Of a stretch of 64,000 bases of DNA, positions 54,983-64,000 are shown piece after piece. The translations under genes and the position numbers were made by a program. This DNA is from Streptomyces sp. Ag109_O5-1 (GTDB taxonomy: Bacteria; Actinomycetota; Actinomycetes; Streptomycetales; Streptomycetaceae). The stretch covers positions 1,612,001 through 1,676,000 of the forward strand of contig NZ_RKQF01000001.1 in the NCBI RefSeq assembly GCF_003814875.1. The letters run 5' to 3'. Position 1 is the first letter of the stretch. The number at the start of each line of letters is the position of its first letter. Below the pieces are notes generated by a model. That model was given only the letters and a program-made list of their open reading frames with translations. It did no database searches and was not told the origin of the DNA.

Positions 54983-57741
54983 CGCGACGGCAGTGGTGGT
55001 CTGTTCGCAGAGGGTTTCGCCGTCCCAGGTGAAGTCGGTCTGCTCTACGACCGACGCGTGGTCCGCGGCGAGCCGCTGTTTGGAGATGCGCCGGTCGAGC
55101 GGGTCGTACTGGTACTGCCATACCGTGCCGTCGGGAGTGGTCACGGAGGCGAGGCGGTCCTCGGCGTCCCAGGTGTAGCGCCAGGTATCCGGTTTGCGGG
55201 ACAGACGGATCTTCTGGCGCAGCGTGATGCGACCGGCCGCGTCGTGCTCGTAGCGGACTCGTCCCGCACCGGTGATGCAGGTGTTGGCGTAGGTGCGCCG
55301 GCCGGTGGCTTCGTGGCCTGGGTGACTTGCAGGCCACTCGGCCTGTGTCAGGTTGCCTGCCTGGTCGTAGGCGTAGCGTTCGGACCAGTCCGTGGCGTCG
55401 ACGGTGGTGACCCGGCCTGTCGTGTCGAGGCCGAAGCGGCTCGCTCCGTTGAGCTGGTCGTCGAGGGCGACGAGGTGGCCGTCCGGTCGGTACGTGTACG
55501 CCCGCTGCTGAACCGGGCGTCCGTCGGCTGTCACCGATTGGAGCGCAAGACGCCCTTGACTGTCGAAAGTGTTGGCCAGCGTGACGGTTCCACCGATGTG
55601 ACGGGCCAGTTCTCGGCCTGCCGCGTCGTACTCAAAGGCGAAGGTGCGCCCGGCGGTGGTGAGGGCCGTACGACGGCCGGCGGCATCGTAGGCGAACGAA
55701 CTGGTAGCACCGGTGGGGGTGGTACGGCTGGTACGGCGTCCCACAGCATCGTATTCATACGTGGTGGTGCGGTCGTTGAGCGTCTCCGACAGCGCACGGC
55801 CGGTGGCATCGCGCTCGATGGTCAGACTCACGCCTGGAGCGGTGGCTCGAAGGAGCTTCCCAGTCGTCGTGTACGTGAAGGTGGTCACCGCCCCGCCGAC
55901 GTCCTTGCGGATGACCTGGCCCATCACGTCATGTTCGAAGTTGACTGTCTGGCCGAGGGCGTTGGTGCGAGCTGTCAGCCGACCAGCGGGGTCGCGGTTG
56001 TAGGTAACTGTGCGGCCGCCGAAGTCCGTTTCGGATATCAGGTTCCCGGCCGCGTCGTAGTGGTGGTTCGCGTGAAGTCGTCGTAACTGAGCGTGCCGGA
56101 GAGGAACCCGCCACTGCCGCCTGTACGGACGACTCTGCCGCTCTCGTCGTACGTATAGGTGTACGTCGTGTCGTTGCGGTCGGTCCATGAGGTGATCCGA
56201 CCGGCCTCGTCGTAGGCGAATCGAAGGGGCCGGCCGGAGGAGTTGATGACCTCGGTGAGATTCCCCGCGTCGTCGTAGCGGTAGGAGACCAGCAATGTTC
56301 CGGCGGTCTTGGGCTGTCGCGATTCCAGCAGGTGCAGGGCGCCAATTCGCGGCAGGTTCCTGTCACGGTCGATGGCGATGCGGTAGCCGCCACTGTGCAC
56401 GACCTCCGCCGGCGTGCCGTCATCTGCGTAACGGACCGTGATGCGCTGACCGTTGCGGTCCACCGTGGCCTGCAATGGCAGGTCGACCGCTTCACCGTCG
56501 TCTGTGGGGCGTGGGGTGTGGAAAACATGGCTGAGCCCGCTGTCGGGGTCGGTCACGCGCAACGCGCCGTCCACCTCGTCGTCCCAGGTCAGCGGCCATG
56601 GCTGGCCGATCTCGGGATAGACGGGCGCCTCGGAGTCGGGGAACGGCAGCGGGTAGACGAGCCGGGCGCCGTCCGGTGCGACGGAGACGACTCCATCGTC
56701 ATCGACCTGCAGACGCTGATCGAGGGTGGAGGCCCAGGACTGGCCGAACCAGCCGCCCCACCGATATGAGGAGGCGTGGGTACGCTCCAGGATCAAGGGC
56801 AGAGCACCAGGCAGTTCGACGTCGAGCTGTGGCAGCAGCATGTCGCCGGTAGCCACGTCGATCGGGTCGAGATCGCACTTCTTGAACACCGCCCGAATGG
56901 AGGCGGGCAGGCTCTCCCACTCCGAAGGGCGCAGCTTGAGCCGGGACAGCCCGGAACTGTCGAGCTTCAACGCCTTGCTGAGCTTGGCCAGATCGGCCGC
57001 CCTGAGACCCTTCAGCCCCTTGCCCAGGGCCTTGCCGAGCATGCCGAAGCCGACGCCCATCACCGCGCCCTCGGCGAGGATGCCGGCCAGCTTGTCCGGG
57101 TCCTTGAACGCCCCCGGATCCTCCAAAAGCGTGGTGAAGACGGAGAACGTCGCGCCATCCTTGGCCATCTTGGCCACCGAGGCGACGCCCCGGACCTCCT
57201 TCAGCGCCTTCAGCGCCTTCAGCGCCCACTCTACGCCCCGGATGACCTCCATCACCCCGCGGATCGCGGAGGCCAGCGCGGTGCCCTCTTCCTCGATCCG
57301 GCCGATCAGCGCCACCACCTTCAGCGCCCGCTCGCCGGCCATGAGCGTGGAGGCCACCGACGACGCGCCGGCCGTCAGCACGTCCAGCGCCAGACCGGCG
57401 ATCTCGAACTCGGCGATCTCCGCCAGCATCACGCCGATCTCGGACAGCAACTCGTGCGCCTTGTCCGCGAAGTCGTCCAACGCCTTTGCACCCTCGCGCA
57501 GGGAGTGGGCCATCTCGGTGGCGTTCTGGCGGGCGGCCTTCGCCCGCTTGTTGTACGCCTTGGCGGCCTTGCCCTCCCACTCGACGTCTGCGAGAGCCTT
57601 GCGGGCAGCCTCCGCAGCGTCGTCCAGACCGGTGGCCAGGTGCCGCCACTTCTTGGCGATCTCCCGCACCCCGTCCGGGTCCACCGCCGGATTGGTGATG
57701 CCGAGGAACTCCAGGCCGCTGGCGACGGAGTCGCCGAACAT
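54968..57741 (-). pseudogene. RHS/YD-repeat polymorphic toxin with T7SS-type head, frameshifted and C-truncated
   Basis: From ATG 57741 the product begins with a helical WXG-like head (GVREIAKKWRHLATGLDDAA; DVEWEGKAAKAY). A DUF6531-like entry block follows (DPIDVATGDMLLPQLDVELPG), then YD repeats (YDDAGNLTEV, YDEAGRITSW, YDAAGRRTAL). Near 56065 a deletion shifts frame between DDFTRTT and HYDAAGNLI. At about 54968 the frame breaks off at LCEQTTTAVALPLPVT, before the conserved C-terminal RHS core (the DPxGL region) and any toxin tip. Intact relatives are large secreted or injected toxins; this copy cannot deliver one. Confidence 0.8.
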
Positions 57742-57781
57742 GTGGTTGATCGGGCGGTGCTGCCGGGGGACTGCGCGGCGA

Positions 57782-57981
57782 TCGTGGCGTTGGTCGAGGA
57801 TGAAGCGGCCGGCGATGGGGGCGGTGTGCGGGCCCGGCAGATGCGCGATCATCTCGGGTGGCGAGCCAGTGATGCGCGGGGGCAGGCCGCTCGGTTCCGC
57901 GCCACGCGGCTGGTGGAGCGCGGGTGGTTGAGCGAGGAGCAACCTGGGCTGTTCAGGCCGCGGTCGGGGCGGGCCGGCTGA
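57782..57981 (+). other. Possible 3' fragment of a winged-helix protein
   Basis: A plus-strand frame reads VRARQMRDHLGWRASDARGQ then FRATRLVERGWLSEEQPGLF and stops at 57981. This looks like the tail of a winged-helix-containing protein; the upstream part runs antisense to the RHS head and is not credible. It is probably a gene end left by recombination. Confidence 0.25.
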
Positions 57982-58017
57982 GGCGGCGGGGATGCTCGCC
58001 GCCCGCCATGTCGCTTC

Positions 58018-58596
58018 TCAAGCCTCGCGGGCGCGCTCGTAGGTCAGGTGGACGAGGCCGTTCCCCACGGTCTTCGTGTGGATCAGGCGCAGGGGTCGCT
58101 TGTCGCTGGTCTCGCCGAACAGGCGCTCGCCCGCGCCGACCGCAACCGGGAAGACCGTCAGGCGCAGCTCGTCGACCAGGTCGTGCTCCATCAGTGTGCG
58201 CACGAGCGGACGGCTGGCGTACACGACGATCTCCCCCTGTATCTGCTGCTTGAGCTTCGAGACCTCACTGACTACGTCGCCTGCCAGGACGGTGGCGTTC
58301 GTCCATTTGGGCTCCTTGAGCGTCGTGGACACGACGTACTTGGGCAGACGGTTCAGACTGTCCAACCACTCGCCGCCCATCATTGACGACCGTGCGCCGA
58401 AGTACTCGTCGCTCCGCCGACCCATCAGCAGCGCCTCGGCGGCTTGTGCCTCGGCCAGTTCGAGCTCCGCCCACGCCTCCCAGTCCTGGTGCATGAACTG
58501 AAGAAACCAGCCGCCGTGCCTGAACCCTCCCTCGCCGCTCGGGTCCTCGACGACGCCGTCGAGCGTGACGTTCTGGCTGACCACGATCTTTCCCAT
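58018..58596 (-). CDS. Dihydrofolate reductase-fold (RibD C-terminal) family protein 1
   Basis: This 192-aa protein opens GKIVVSQNVTLDGVVEDPSGEGGF, has the NADPH-site LLMGRRSDEYF and ends with ELRLTVFPVAVGAGERLF, all typical of YyaP/YwjB-type DHFR-like reductases. ATG 58596 follows GGAGG. The substrate is unknown. It is paralogous to the gene at 58808 (shared VYASxxLVxTLxEHDLVDELRLTVFP), and the same promoter-like motif stands 56 bp upstream. Confidence 0.88.
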   Translation of the reverse strand: MGKIVVSQNVTLDGVVEDPSGEGGFRHGGWFLQFMHQDWEAWAELELAEAQAAEALLMGRRSDEYFGARSSMMGGEWLDSLNRLPKYVVSTTLKEPKWTNATVLAGDVVSEVSKLKQQIQGEIVVYASRPLVRTLMEHDLVDELRLTVFPVAVGAGERLFGETSDKRPLRLIHTKTVGNGLVHLTYERAREA

Positions 58597-58651
58597 CTTG
58601 ATCCTCCTTGTCTCCGGGGCGCGCCCCGGACTGGGGCCGCCTCCAACCAGG

Positions 58652-58680
58652 TAGACACCGGCCCAGCCAAGAACTGGGCG
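58652..58680 (-). promoter_or_regulatory. ECF-type promoter motif, copy 1
   Basis: On the minus strand CGCCCAGTT-N11-CGGTGTCTA (58680 down to 58652), 56 bp upstream of the first DHFR-like gene. Two other copies are at 59419-59448 and 59458-59486. Confidence 0.6.
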
Positions 58681-58807
58681 CGCAGACACGGCAAAGTGGC
58701 GGGCCACCGTACAGATCGTGCGCCGCCACGAACGGTCACCACCGGCAAGGTCACCCTGGAACGCGACTACGCACTCACCGACCTGACGGTGCAGCAGGCC
58801 AACGACG

Positions 58808-59377
58808 TCACCCTGCCTGGTAGGTGAGGTAGGCAAGGCTGTCGCCAACGGTGCGGGTGCCTGCAAGGCGCAGGCGTTTCGGGGTGCCGGACTGGTCGAA
58901 GAGGCGGTTGCCCGCGCCCATCACGAGCGGGAAGACCGTCAGCCGCAGCTCGTCGACGAGGTCGTGCTCGATCAGCGTGTGCACGAGCTGGGAGCTGGCG
59001 TAGACGCGGATCTCGCCGTTGACCGTGTCTTTCAGCCTCGCAACCTCATCCGCGATGTCACCGTCGAGCACCGTCGAGTCGTTCCAGCCGGGATCTGTGA
59101 GTGTGGTGGAGGCGACGTATTTGGGCAAGTTGTTAATCCTGTCCGCCAGTCGGCCGGTCCGGGATGGGTATCGTGCGGCGAAGAACTCGTAGCTGCGTCG
59201 CCCCAGCAGCAGGACCTGCGCGCCCAGCGCGTCGTCGAGGATGAGCTTGTCCCATGCTTCGCGGTCGGTCGGGGCGAGCCCGGCGCGCCAGTCGTAACGG
59301 CTGAAGCCCTCCTCGCCGGTCGGGTCCTGGGTGACTCCGTCGAGTGAGACGTTCTCGAAGACGACGATCGTTCCCAT
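58808..59377 (-). CDS. Dihydrofolate reductase-fold family protein 2
   Basis: This 189-aa paralogue of the previous protein shows TIVVFENVSLDGVTQDPTGEEGF, LLLGRRSYEFFAARY and DELRLTVFPLVMGAGNRLF. ATG 59377 is chosen over a TTG/GTG 16 codons earlier because it aligns with the paralogue. It is divergent from the ECF sigma gene, with one motif copy in front of each. Likely an NADPH-dependent reductase of unknown substrate. Confidence 0.88.
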   Translation of the reverse strand: MGTIVVFENVSLDGVTQDPTGEEGFSRYDWRAGLAPTDREAWDKLILDDALGAQVLLLGRRSYEFFAARYPSRTGRLADRINNLPKYVASTTLTDPGWNDSTVLDGDIADEVARLKDTVNGEIRVYASSQLVHTLIEHDLVDELRLTVFPLVMGAGNRLFDQSGTPKRLRLAGTRTVGDSLAYLTYQAG

Positions 59378-59418
59378 GTCGATGCTCCCATGTTCGGGTG
59401 GTCGGACTACCACTGAGG

Positions 59419-59448
59419 TAGACACCGCGGCATCGGCAGAACTGGGCG
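59419..59448 (-). promoter_or_regulatory. ECF-type promoter motif, copy 2
   Basis: Minus-strand CGCCCAGTT-N12-CGGTGTCTA, 42 bp upstream of the second DHFR-like gene. Confidence 0.6.
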
Positions 59449-59457
59449 CGCGTCAGC

Positions 59458-59486
59458 CGCCCAGTTGGCCGGTCAGCCGGTGTCCA
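59458..59486 (+). promoter_or_regulatory. ECF-type promoter motif, copy 3 (sigma gene itself)
   Basis: Plus-strand CGCCCAGTT-N11-CGGTGTCCA, 46 bp upstream of the sigma factor start. This predicts autoregulation. Confidence 0.6.
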
Positions 59487-59531
59487 TACCCGTGGGAAGT
59501 GCGATGTGGTGACGGAGAGGGTGACCCGAGG

Positions 59532-60539
59532 ATGGCGACCGGCGATCTGATGTCGAAGGCGCGGGCCGGCGACGGTGACGCGTTCCGCGCATTGGTCCAG
59601 CCGTACCACGCGGAGTTGCAGGTGCACTGCTACCGCATGCTCGGATCGTTGCAGGACGCCGAGGATGCCCTGCAGGACACGCTACTGGCCGCCTGGCAAG
59701 GCATCGTGGGGTTCGAGCGGCGCGCCTCGATGCGCACCTGGCTGTACCGGATCGCCACCAACCGGTGCCTCAACGCGCGTCGCTCGGTGAGTCGGCGCCA
59801 GGCGAAGGAGTGGAACGTGCCCGATGTCGAACCGCCCGAGCCGACCCGGCTCGGTGAGGTCGTCTGGCTGCAGCCTTATCCCGACACCCTGCTCAAGGCC
59901 GTGATCGACGCGCCGCTCGGGCCAGAAGCCCGCTACGAGCAGGCCGAATCGATCTCCCTGGCGTTCGTCACCGCTTTGCAGGTACTGCCGCCTCGTCAAC
60001 TCGCCGTTCTCGTCCTGCGTGACGTCCTCGGATTCCACGCCCGCGAGGTGGCCGACATGCTCGACTCAACCGTCGACTCGGTCAACAGCGCCCTCAAACG
60101 AGCCCGCGCCGCCCTGCAACGCCACCAGCCGCCGGCCGCCCACCACCAACCTCCCGCCCCCGGCTCAGCCTCTGAGGACGCGATCGTGGCGAAGTTCGTC
60201 CGCGCGTGGGAGTGCGCCGATCTCGACGCGCTGGTGGATCTTCTCACCGACGACGTCTTCTTCTCGATGCCGCCAGTGCCCTTCGAGTACGAGGGCAAAG
60301 ACCTCGTTGCCCGCTTCTGCGCCAGCGTCTTCCGGTCTGGCCGGAGGTTCGACCTGGTGCCGACGCGAGCCAACGGTCAGCCCGCGTTCGGAGCGTACCT
60401 GCGCGCCCCCAACGGCATCAGCCACGGGACTGGCCTCTACGTCCTCACCCTCGCCGACCACCGCATCAGCGCAATGACCCGATTCGAGAACAGCGTGCTG
60501 CCCTGTTTCGGGCTTCCACGCTCACTCTCGAGCCGATAG
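59532..60539 (+). CDS. ECF RNA polymerase sigma factor with C-terminal SnoaL-like domain
   Basis: This 335-aa sigma factor has σ2 at residues ~5-80 (DAFRALVQPYHAELQVHCYRML; DAEDALQDTLLAAWQ; TWLYRIATNRCLNARR) and σ4 at ~135-195 (LPPRQLAVLVLRDVLGFHAREVADML then STVDSVNSALKRARAAL). A SnoaL-2-like domain (~210-330; FVRAWECADLDALVDLLTDDV) follows, as in SigJ/ECF41-type factors where the extension controls activity without a separate anti-sigma. ATG 59532 follows GAGG. It is divergent from a DHFR-like gene and shares its promoter motif. Confidence 0.93.
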   Translation: MATGDLMSKARAGDGDAFRALVQPYHAELQVHCYRMLGSLQDAEDALQDTLLAAWQGIVGFERRASMRTWLYRIATNRCLNARRSVSRRQAKEWNVPDVEPPEPTRLGEVVWLQPYPDTLLKAVIDAPLGPEARYEQAESISLAFVTALQVLPPRQLAVLVLRDVLGFHAREVADMLDSTVDSVNSALKRARAALQRHQPPAAHHQPPAPGSASEDAIVAKFVRAWECADLDALVDLLTDDVFFSMPPVPFEYEGKDLVARFCASVFRSGRRFDLVPTRANGQPAFGAYLRAPNGISHGTGLYVLTLADHRISAMTRFENSVLPCFGLPRSLSSR

Positions 60540-60585
60540 CTGCCCACTCAGCCAGCCGCGTCAGTCGCCTGAACTGGCGTCAGAA

Positions 60586-60612
60586 GTGACCCCAATCCGG
60601 ATATAGGGTCAC
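60586..60612 (+). terminator. Hairpin after the sigma gene
   Basis: GTGACCC (60586-60592) pairs with GGGTCAC (60606-60612) over 13 nt, about 46 bp beyond the stop. Moderate support. Confidence 0.4.
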
Positions 60613-60910
60613 GTTTCCGTATGTCAGGAGTGGAGTGGCCGCTGGGTAGGCAGGCTCGTTCCGTTGGTTCGGATGCGAGGTGTGCGGAGGTGGCCGATGC
60701 CGTCGGTGCTGGAGAAGCGCGAGCGGGTGGCGATCACCCGAACGGGAGTGATACGCACGGAAGTTCGAGCGGCCGCCGTATCCCTCGGTTTGGGAATCGC
60801 TTCTGAACCCACACGGCCAGGAGGTGCTACGCGACCCACGCCGCCACGCGGCCGCTAGCCAGGGGCAGGCCCTGGCATAAGCGCGGGTCCGGGGGCGTAT
60901 CCGGGGACTG
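60613..60910. other. Intergenic, no confident gene
   Basis: About 300 bp. A plus-strand stretch VLEKRERVAITRTGVIRTEV within a short frame looks gene-like but lacks a start signal and family. It may be decayed coding sequence. Confidence 0.35.
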
Positions 60911-61462
60911 TCAGGCGGTGACCTTGCCGAAGATGTGGTTGGCGGGAGCGTCGGGGTCGTTGCCGTAGAAGAACTCTTCGAGTGCCTGGTGGAACTCGTC
61001 ACGGTCCAGTCCGCCGGAACCATCGAGGTCCAGAGCGGCAAAAACGGCGGCGCTGTCCTCGCCGGGGACTGCGGCGACCGAGTCGAACATCTGCTGGAAC
61101 TCGGCCTGGTCGATCTTGCCGTCTCCGTTGAGGTCGACGAGGTCGAAGAAGCAGTTGGTGACCGGCGCAATCTGCTGCGGGTAGAGCGCGCGGTCGGTCA
61201 GGACACTCTTGAAGCCTTCGGTCATCTCCCGCACATCGACCTTCCCGTCACCGTCCTGATCCATCGGGGCGATGACGTTCGACCAGAACTGGTCCATCCC
61301 CTCGGTGAGCCGGCGGACGGTCTCGGCATCAGGGGTGGTCTCGCGGGCGCTGATGTAGCGCTCGCTCATCTTGCGGACGTCGTGCTGGGTAATGAACCCG
61401 TCGCCGTCGACATCGGCGCCCCTGAACCACTGGCCGTACTTGAGATCTTGAAGTGCAGTCAT
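60911..61462 (-). CDS. Four-EF-hand calcium-binding protein (calerythrin-like)
   Basis: This 183-aa protein has four canonical EF-hand loops: DVDGDGFITQHD, DQDGDGKVDVRE, DLNGDGKIDQAE and DLDGSGGLDRDE. Acidic residues at positions 1, 3, 5 and 12 are largely kept, though loop 1 ends in Asp. There is no signal peptide, so it is a cytosolic Ca2+ sensor or buffer as in actinobacterial calerythrin/Cab proteins. It lies 135 bp downstream of the molybdopterin enzyme gene on the same strand; a functional link is not evident. Confidence 0.94.
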   Translation of the reverse strand: MTALQDLKYGQWFRGADVDGDGFITQHDVRKMSERYISARETTPDAETVRRLTEGMDQFWSNVIAPMDQDGDGKVDVREMTEGFKSVLTDRALYPQQIAPVTNCFFDLVDLNGDGKIDQAEFQQMFDSVAAVPGEDSAAVFAALDLDGSGGLDRDEFHQALEEFFYGNDPDAPANHIFGKVTA

Positions 61463-61597
61463 GACTGCGCACCGTATTCATGCAGTTACGGCGACGCAAA
61501 CGTCCGAGTGGAGGCTGGGCGCCGGTACGGACCTACCGACCGGGCGCCCGACGAGGGGGAACACGGCAAACTCGCCCGTCGTTGGGTTGGCTTCGTT

Positions 61598-63910
61598 TCA
61601 GTGTTCGAGGTGTGGTGGTGTGAAGGCGAGTACCTCCTCGACCGGCCCGTCGTGGACCTCGACGTCGACGAGAGCACTGTGCGCACTGGGTCCCTGGGAC
61701 AGACGCGAGCACCCGCGGTCCCCGGTGAGGGTGTTCGGGTTGCCGTGGCGGTCCAAGGTTCCGCTCCGGCCCGGCTGGGCCGGGTCCCACCACGCTCCGG
61801 TGGACAGCTGGATGACGCCGGGCATAACGGCGTCCGACAGGATCGCGCCCGCCAGGCAGCTGCCTCGGTCGTTGAAGACGCGCACGATCATGCCGTTCTC
61901 GATACCGCGTGATGCCGCATCGTGCGGGTTGATCGTTACGGGCTCGCGGCCGTGGATCTTTGACTTGAGGCTGTGGCCACCGTTGTCGTACTGGCTGTGC
62001 AGGCGTGAGGCAGGCTGATTCGAGATCAGGTGCAGCGGGAAGCGGTCCGCCAGGTCGGCGCGAAGCCACTCCACGGGTTCGAACCACGTCGGATGTCCGG
62101 TGCAGTCGTCGTAGCCGAACGAGTCGATCTCCTCGGAGAAGATCTCGATCCGGCCCGACGGCGTCGTCAGGGGGAAGCGCTGCGGATCGGAGCGCAGTGC
62201 TTCGAAGCTGCCAGGAAACGGCCCGCTGAGTGCCGGCAGTTCGACACCGGAGGCGCGTTGCCAGAAGTCGTCGAAGTCTGGCAGGGCCGCGTCGTCGCCG
62301 AGGTTCGCCCGTGTCTGGACGTAGAGGTGCCGGACCCATTCGATCTCGGAACGCGCCTGGGTGAACTCGCGCTCATAGCCGAGCCGGGCAGCCAAAGCGG
62401 CGAAGATCTGGTGGTCTGTGCGTGCCTCGCCGGCCGGCTCGCGGACCTTCGGCATCGCGATGAGGTGAGGGTCGGAGAATCCCGCGGCGAAGTCGTCACG
62501 CTCCAGGCTGGTCGCGACGGGAAGCACGATGTCGGCGAACTTCGCCGTGGTATTCCACCAGGCTTCATGGACCACCACCGTGTCCGGGCGCTGCCAGGCT
62601 CGGGTGAGGCGGTGGAGGTCCTGGTGGTGGTGGAAGGGGTTTCCTCCGCACCAGTAGATCAGGCGCAGGTCCGGCAAGGTCAGGCGCTGACCGTCGTAGT
62701 CGATCGTCGCGCCCGGTTCCAGCAGGGTGTCGGCGATCCGGGCGACCGGAATGAAGTCCGCAACAGGGTTCGCCACCCGCGGCATCGACGCCACAGACGG
62801 GCGGCCCGGGGCGACACCGGTCGCGTCCATCGTTGCGTAGCCCGCGCCCCAGCCGCAGCCGGGCCGGCCCAGCGAACCCGCCATGGCCGCCAGCACGACC
62901 GACATCCAGATCGGCTGCTCACCGTGGTCCGCCCGCTGTATGGCGTAGTTGACCATGATGAGGGAACGCTGTGTGGACAGGCGGCGGGCGAGATCGGGGA
63001 TCGTGTCGCGGCTGATGCCCGTGATCCTCGCGGCCCAGTCGGCGTCCTTGACGACGCCGTCCACGTCGCCGGTCAGGTAGGAGGCGAAGCGGTCGAACCC
63101 CTCGCAGCAGCGAGTGAGGAAGTCCTCGTCGTACCAGTCGTTGACCAGCATCGTGTGCGCGATGCCGAGCATCAAGGCGGTGTCAGTGTTGGGGATGACC
63201 GGCAGCCACTCGGCGTCGAGGAAGTCGGCGGTGTCACTGCGGATCGGGCTGACGTTCACGAACCGCACCCCGGCCTCACGGCACTTCCGCTGCAGGTCCC
63301 GCGTCTGGTGCCGGGCCAGCCCGCCAGGGTTGATCTGGCTGTTCTTCAGAGCCAGCCCCCCGAACGCCACCACGAGCTCACAGCTCTCGGCGATCTCGTC
63401 CCACATCGGCATCCGGGACTGGTAGCTCCACGGTGCCCCGCCGATCACATGCGGAAGGATGACCTCAAGAGCGGCGGTGCTGTACGTGTTGCGCGAGTCG
63501 GTGTAGCCCCCGCCCAACGACAGGAACCGCTGGAGCTGACCCTGCGCATTGTGGAACCCGCCCGCACTGGCCCAGCCGTACGAGCCGCCGAACACCGCGC
63601 TGTCCCCGTGCTGTGCGCGCACTCGGCGCAATTCCTCGCTCACCAGCGTGAGCGCGTCGTCCCAGCTGACCTCTACGAAGGCGTCCGCACCTCTGGCCGT
63701 TTCATCGGCGCGCGGCAAGCCATTGAGCCACCCTTTGCGCACCGCGGGACGCAGCACACGCGCACTGTCCTCAGCAGCCGTCACCATGCCCGGGCCGATC
63801 GGCGACGGCGCGGGGTCATCACCCCGGGGCTCAATGCGCACCAGCTGACCCGAATCGACCACGGCTACGAAACTGCCCCAGTGCGTCGCCACCGGCATGC
63901 GTTGTTCCAC
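61598..63910 (-). CDS. Molybdopterin oxidoreductase of the DMSO/biotin sulfoxide reductase group (BisC-like)
   Basis: This 770-aa molybdenum-bis-MGD enzyme has no N-terminal 4Fe-4S cysteine motif, as in BisC/TorA/DorA. The Mo ligand is probably the Ser in YGWASAGGFHNAQGQL. Other cofactor regions are FGGLALKNSQINPGG, IYWCGGNPFHHHQDL and HLISNQPASRLHSQYDN. No Tat signal is seen, so it is probably cytoplasmic and, like BisC, may reduce biotin or methionine sulfoxide. GTG 63910 or ATG 63898 is the start. The 90 bp upstream to the window edge contain no gene. Confidence 0.92.
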   Translation of the reverse strand: MEQRMPVATHWGSFVAVVDSGQLVRIEPRGDDPAPSPIGPGMVTAAEDSARVLRPAVRKGWLNGLPRADETARGADAFVEVSWDDALTLVSEELRRVRAQHGDSAVFGGSYGWASAGGFHNAQGQLQRFLSLGGGYTDSRNTYSTAALEVILPHVIGGAPWSYQSRMPMWDEIAESCELVVAFGGLALKNSQINPGGLARHQTRDLQRKCREAGVRFVNVSPIRSDTADFLDAEWLPVIPNTDTALMLGIAHTMLVNDWYDEDFLTRCCEGFDRFASYLTGDVDGVVKDADWAARITGISRDTIPDLARRLSTQRSLIMVNYAIQRADHGEQPIWMSVVLAAMAGSLGRPGCGWGAGYATMDATGVAPGRPSVASMPRVANPVADFIPVARIADTLLEPGATIDYDGQRLTLPDLRLIYWCGGNPFHHHQDLHRLTRAWQRPDTVVVHEAWWNTTAKFADIVLPVATSLERDDFAAGFSDPHLIAMPKVREPAGEARTDHQIFAALAARLGYEREFTQARSEIEWVRHLYVQTRANLGDDAALPDFDDFWQRASGVELPALSGPFPGSFEALRSDPQRFPLTTPSGRIEIFSEEIDSFGYDDCTGHPTWFEPVEWLRADLADRFPLHLISNQPASRLHSQYDNGGHSLKSKIHGREPVTINPHDAASRGIENGMIVRVFNDRGSCLAGAILSDAVMPGVIQLSTGAWWDPAQPGRSGTLDRHGNPNTLTGDRGCSRLSQGPSAHSALVDVEVHDGPVEEVLAFTPPHLEH

Positions 63911-64000
63911 CGTGCCTCAACTCCATCCCTGAAGTTTCTCCGGCTCTCGAACAACGGCCGCTACACCACAGGGGTTCCGCGTCAGTCAGCGGTCCGCAGG

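Noticed and set aside
56726..57931. Two long plus-strand frames opposite the RHS head
   Set aside because: Ser/Ala/Arg-rich shadows of the helical WXG-like domain.

Overview
The window is high-G+C actinobacterial chromosome, almost certainly Streptomyces. The evidence is strong third-position GC bias, GTG and TTG starts, ATGA/GTGA gene overlaps, a RheA/Hsp18 heat-shock pair, LAL-type LuxR regulators, an EF-hand calerythrin-like protein, rare TTA codons, and T7SS/RHS genes among Streptomyces-type IS remnants. No rRNA, tRNA or CRISPR array was seen.

Layout. (1) 1-12.7 kb: the 3' part of a secreted serine peptidase, a dead IS fragment, a prolyl aminopeptidase, then an oligopeptide ABC importer operon (lipoprotein, two permeases, fused double ATPase). 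A probably leaderless 29-codon leader peptide with four cysteines in its last six residues precedes the operon. A graveyard of IS5-like and IS3-family pieces follows. (2) 12.7-18.3 kb: heat-shock island (htpG, rheA, hsp18, two DUF2267 proteins), with an operator matching the RheA consensus, then a broken ISAzo13-type transposase. (3) 18.3-28.8 kb: TetR/membrane-protein divergon, NmrA-like reductase, glutamate-synthase-like flavoprotein, a headless TetR remnant and a large LuxR regulator. (4) 28.9-40.9 kb: an aromatic catabolic island. An HpaB-type monooxygenase and HpaC-type flavin reductase, an intradiol (hydroxyquinol-type) dioxygenase, a maleylacetate reductase, a 3-oxoadipate CoA-transferase (two subunits) and a thiolase together form a complete inferred route from a phenol or resorcinol-like substrate to succinyl-CoA and acetyl-CoA. 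Two LuxR proteins and a TetR flank it.

(5) 40.96-42.40 kb: a full-length IS701-family element whose 4-bp target duplication includes the stop codon of the preceding gene. (6) 42.5-49.2 kb: the most novel part, a tightly overlapped four-gene operon. It encodes a D-2-hydroxyacid dehydrogenase, a 983-residue WD40/Ras-like GTPase/zinc-ribbon/TIR protein, an ATP-grasp enzyme, and a membrane protein with two NAD-binding (TrkA-N-like) domains and a RyR domain. The combination of TIR and RyR suggests a nucleotide-signalling defence or stress system. The TIR and ATP-grasp genes each carry a TTA (bldA-dependent) codon. (7) 49.3-51.6 kb: a coupled three-gene redox operon (PhyH-type dioxygenase, Rieske ferredoxin, medium-chain dehydrogenase).

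(8) 51.6-58 kb: a recombination scar with IS ends, an orphan ParA, a 5'-truncated T7SS-like protein with two coupled partners, and tail-to-tail with them an RHS/YD-repeat gene that is frameshifted and cut off before its C-terminal core and toxin. (9) 58-60.5 kb: two DHFR-fold paralogues and an ECF sigma factor. All three genes carry the same two-block promoter-like motif, which suggests an autoregulated sigma regulon. (10) 60.9-63.9 kb: a four-EF-hand protein and a BisC-type molybdopterin oxidoreductase.
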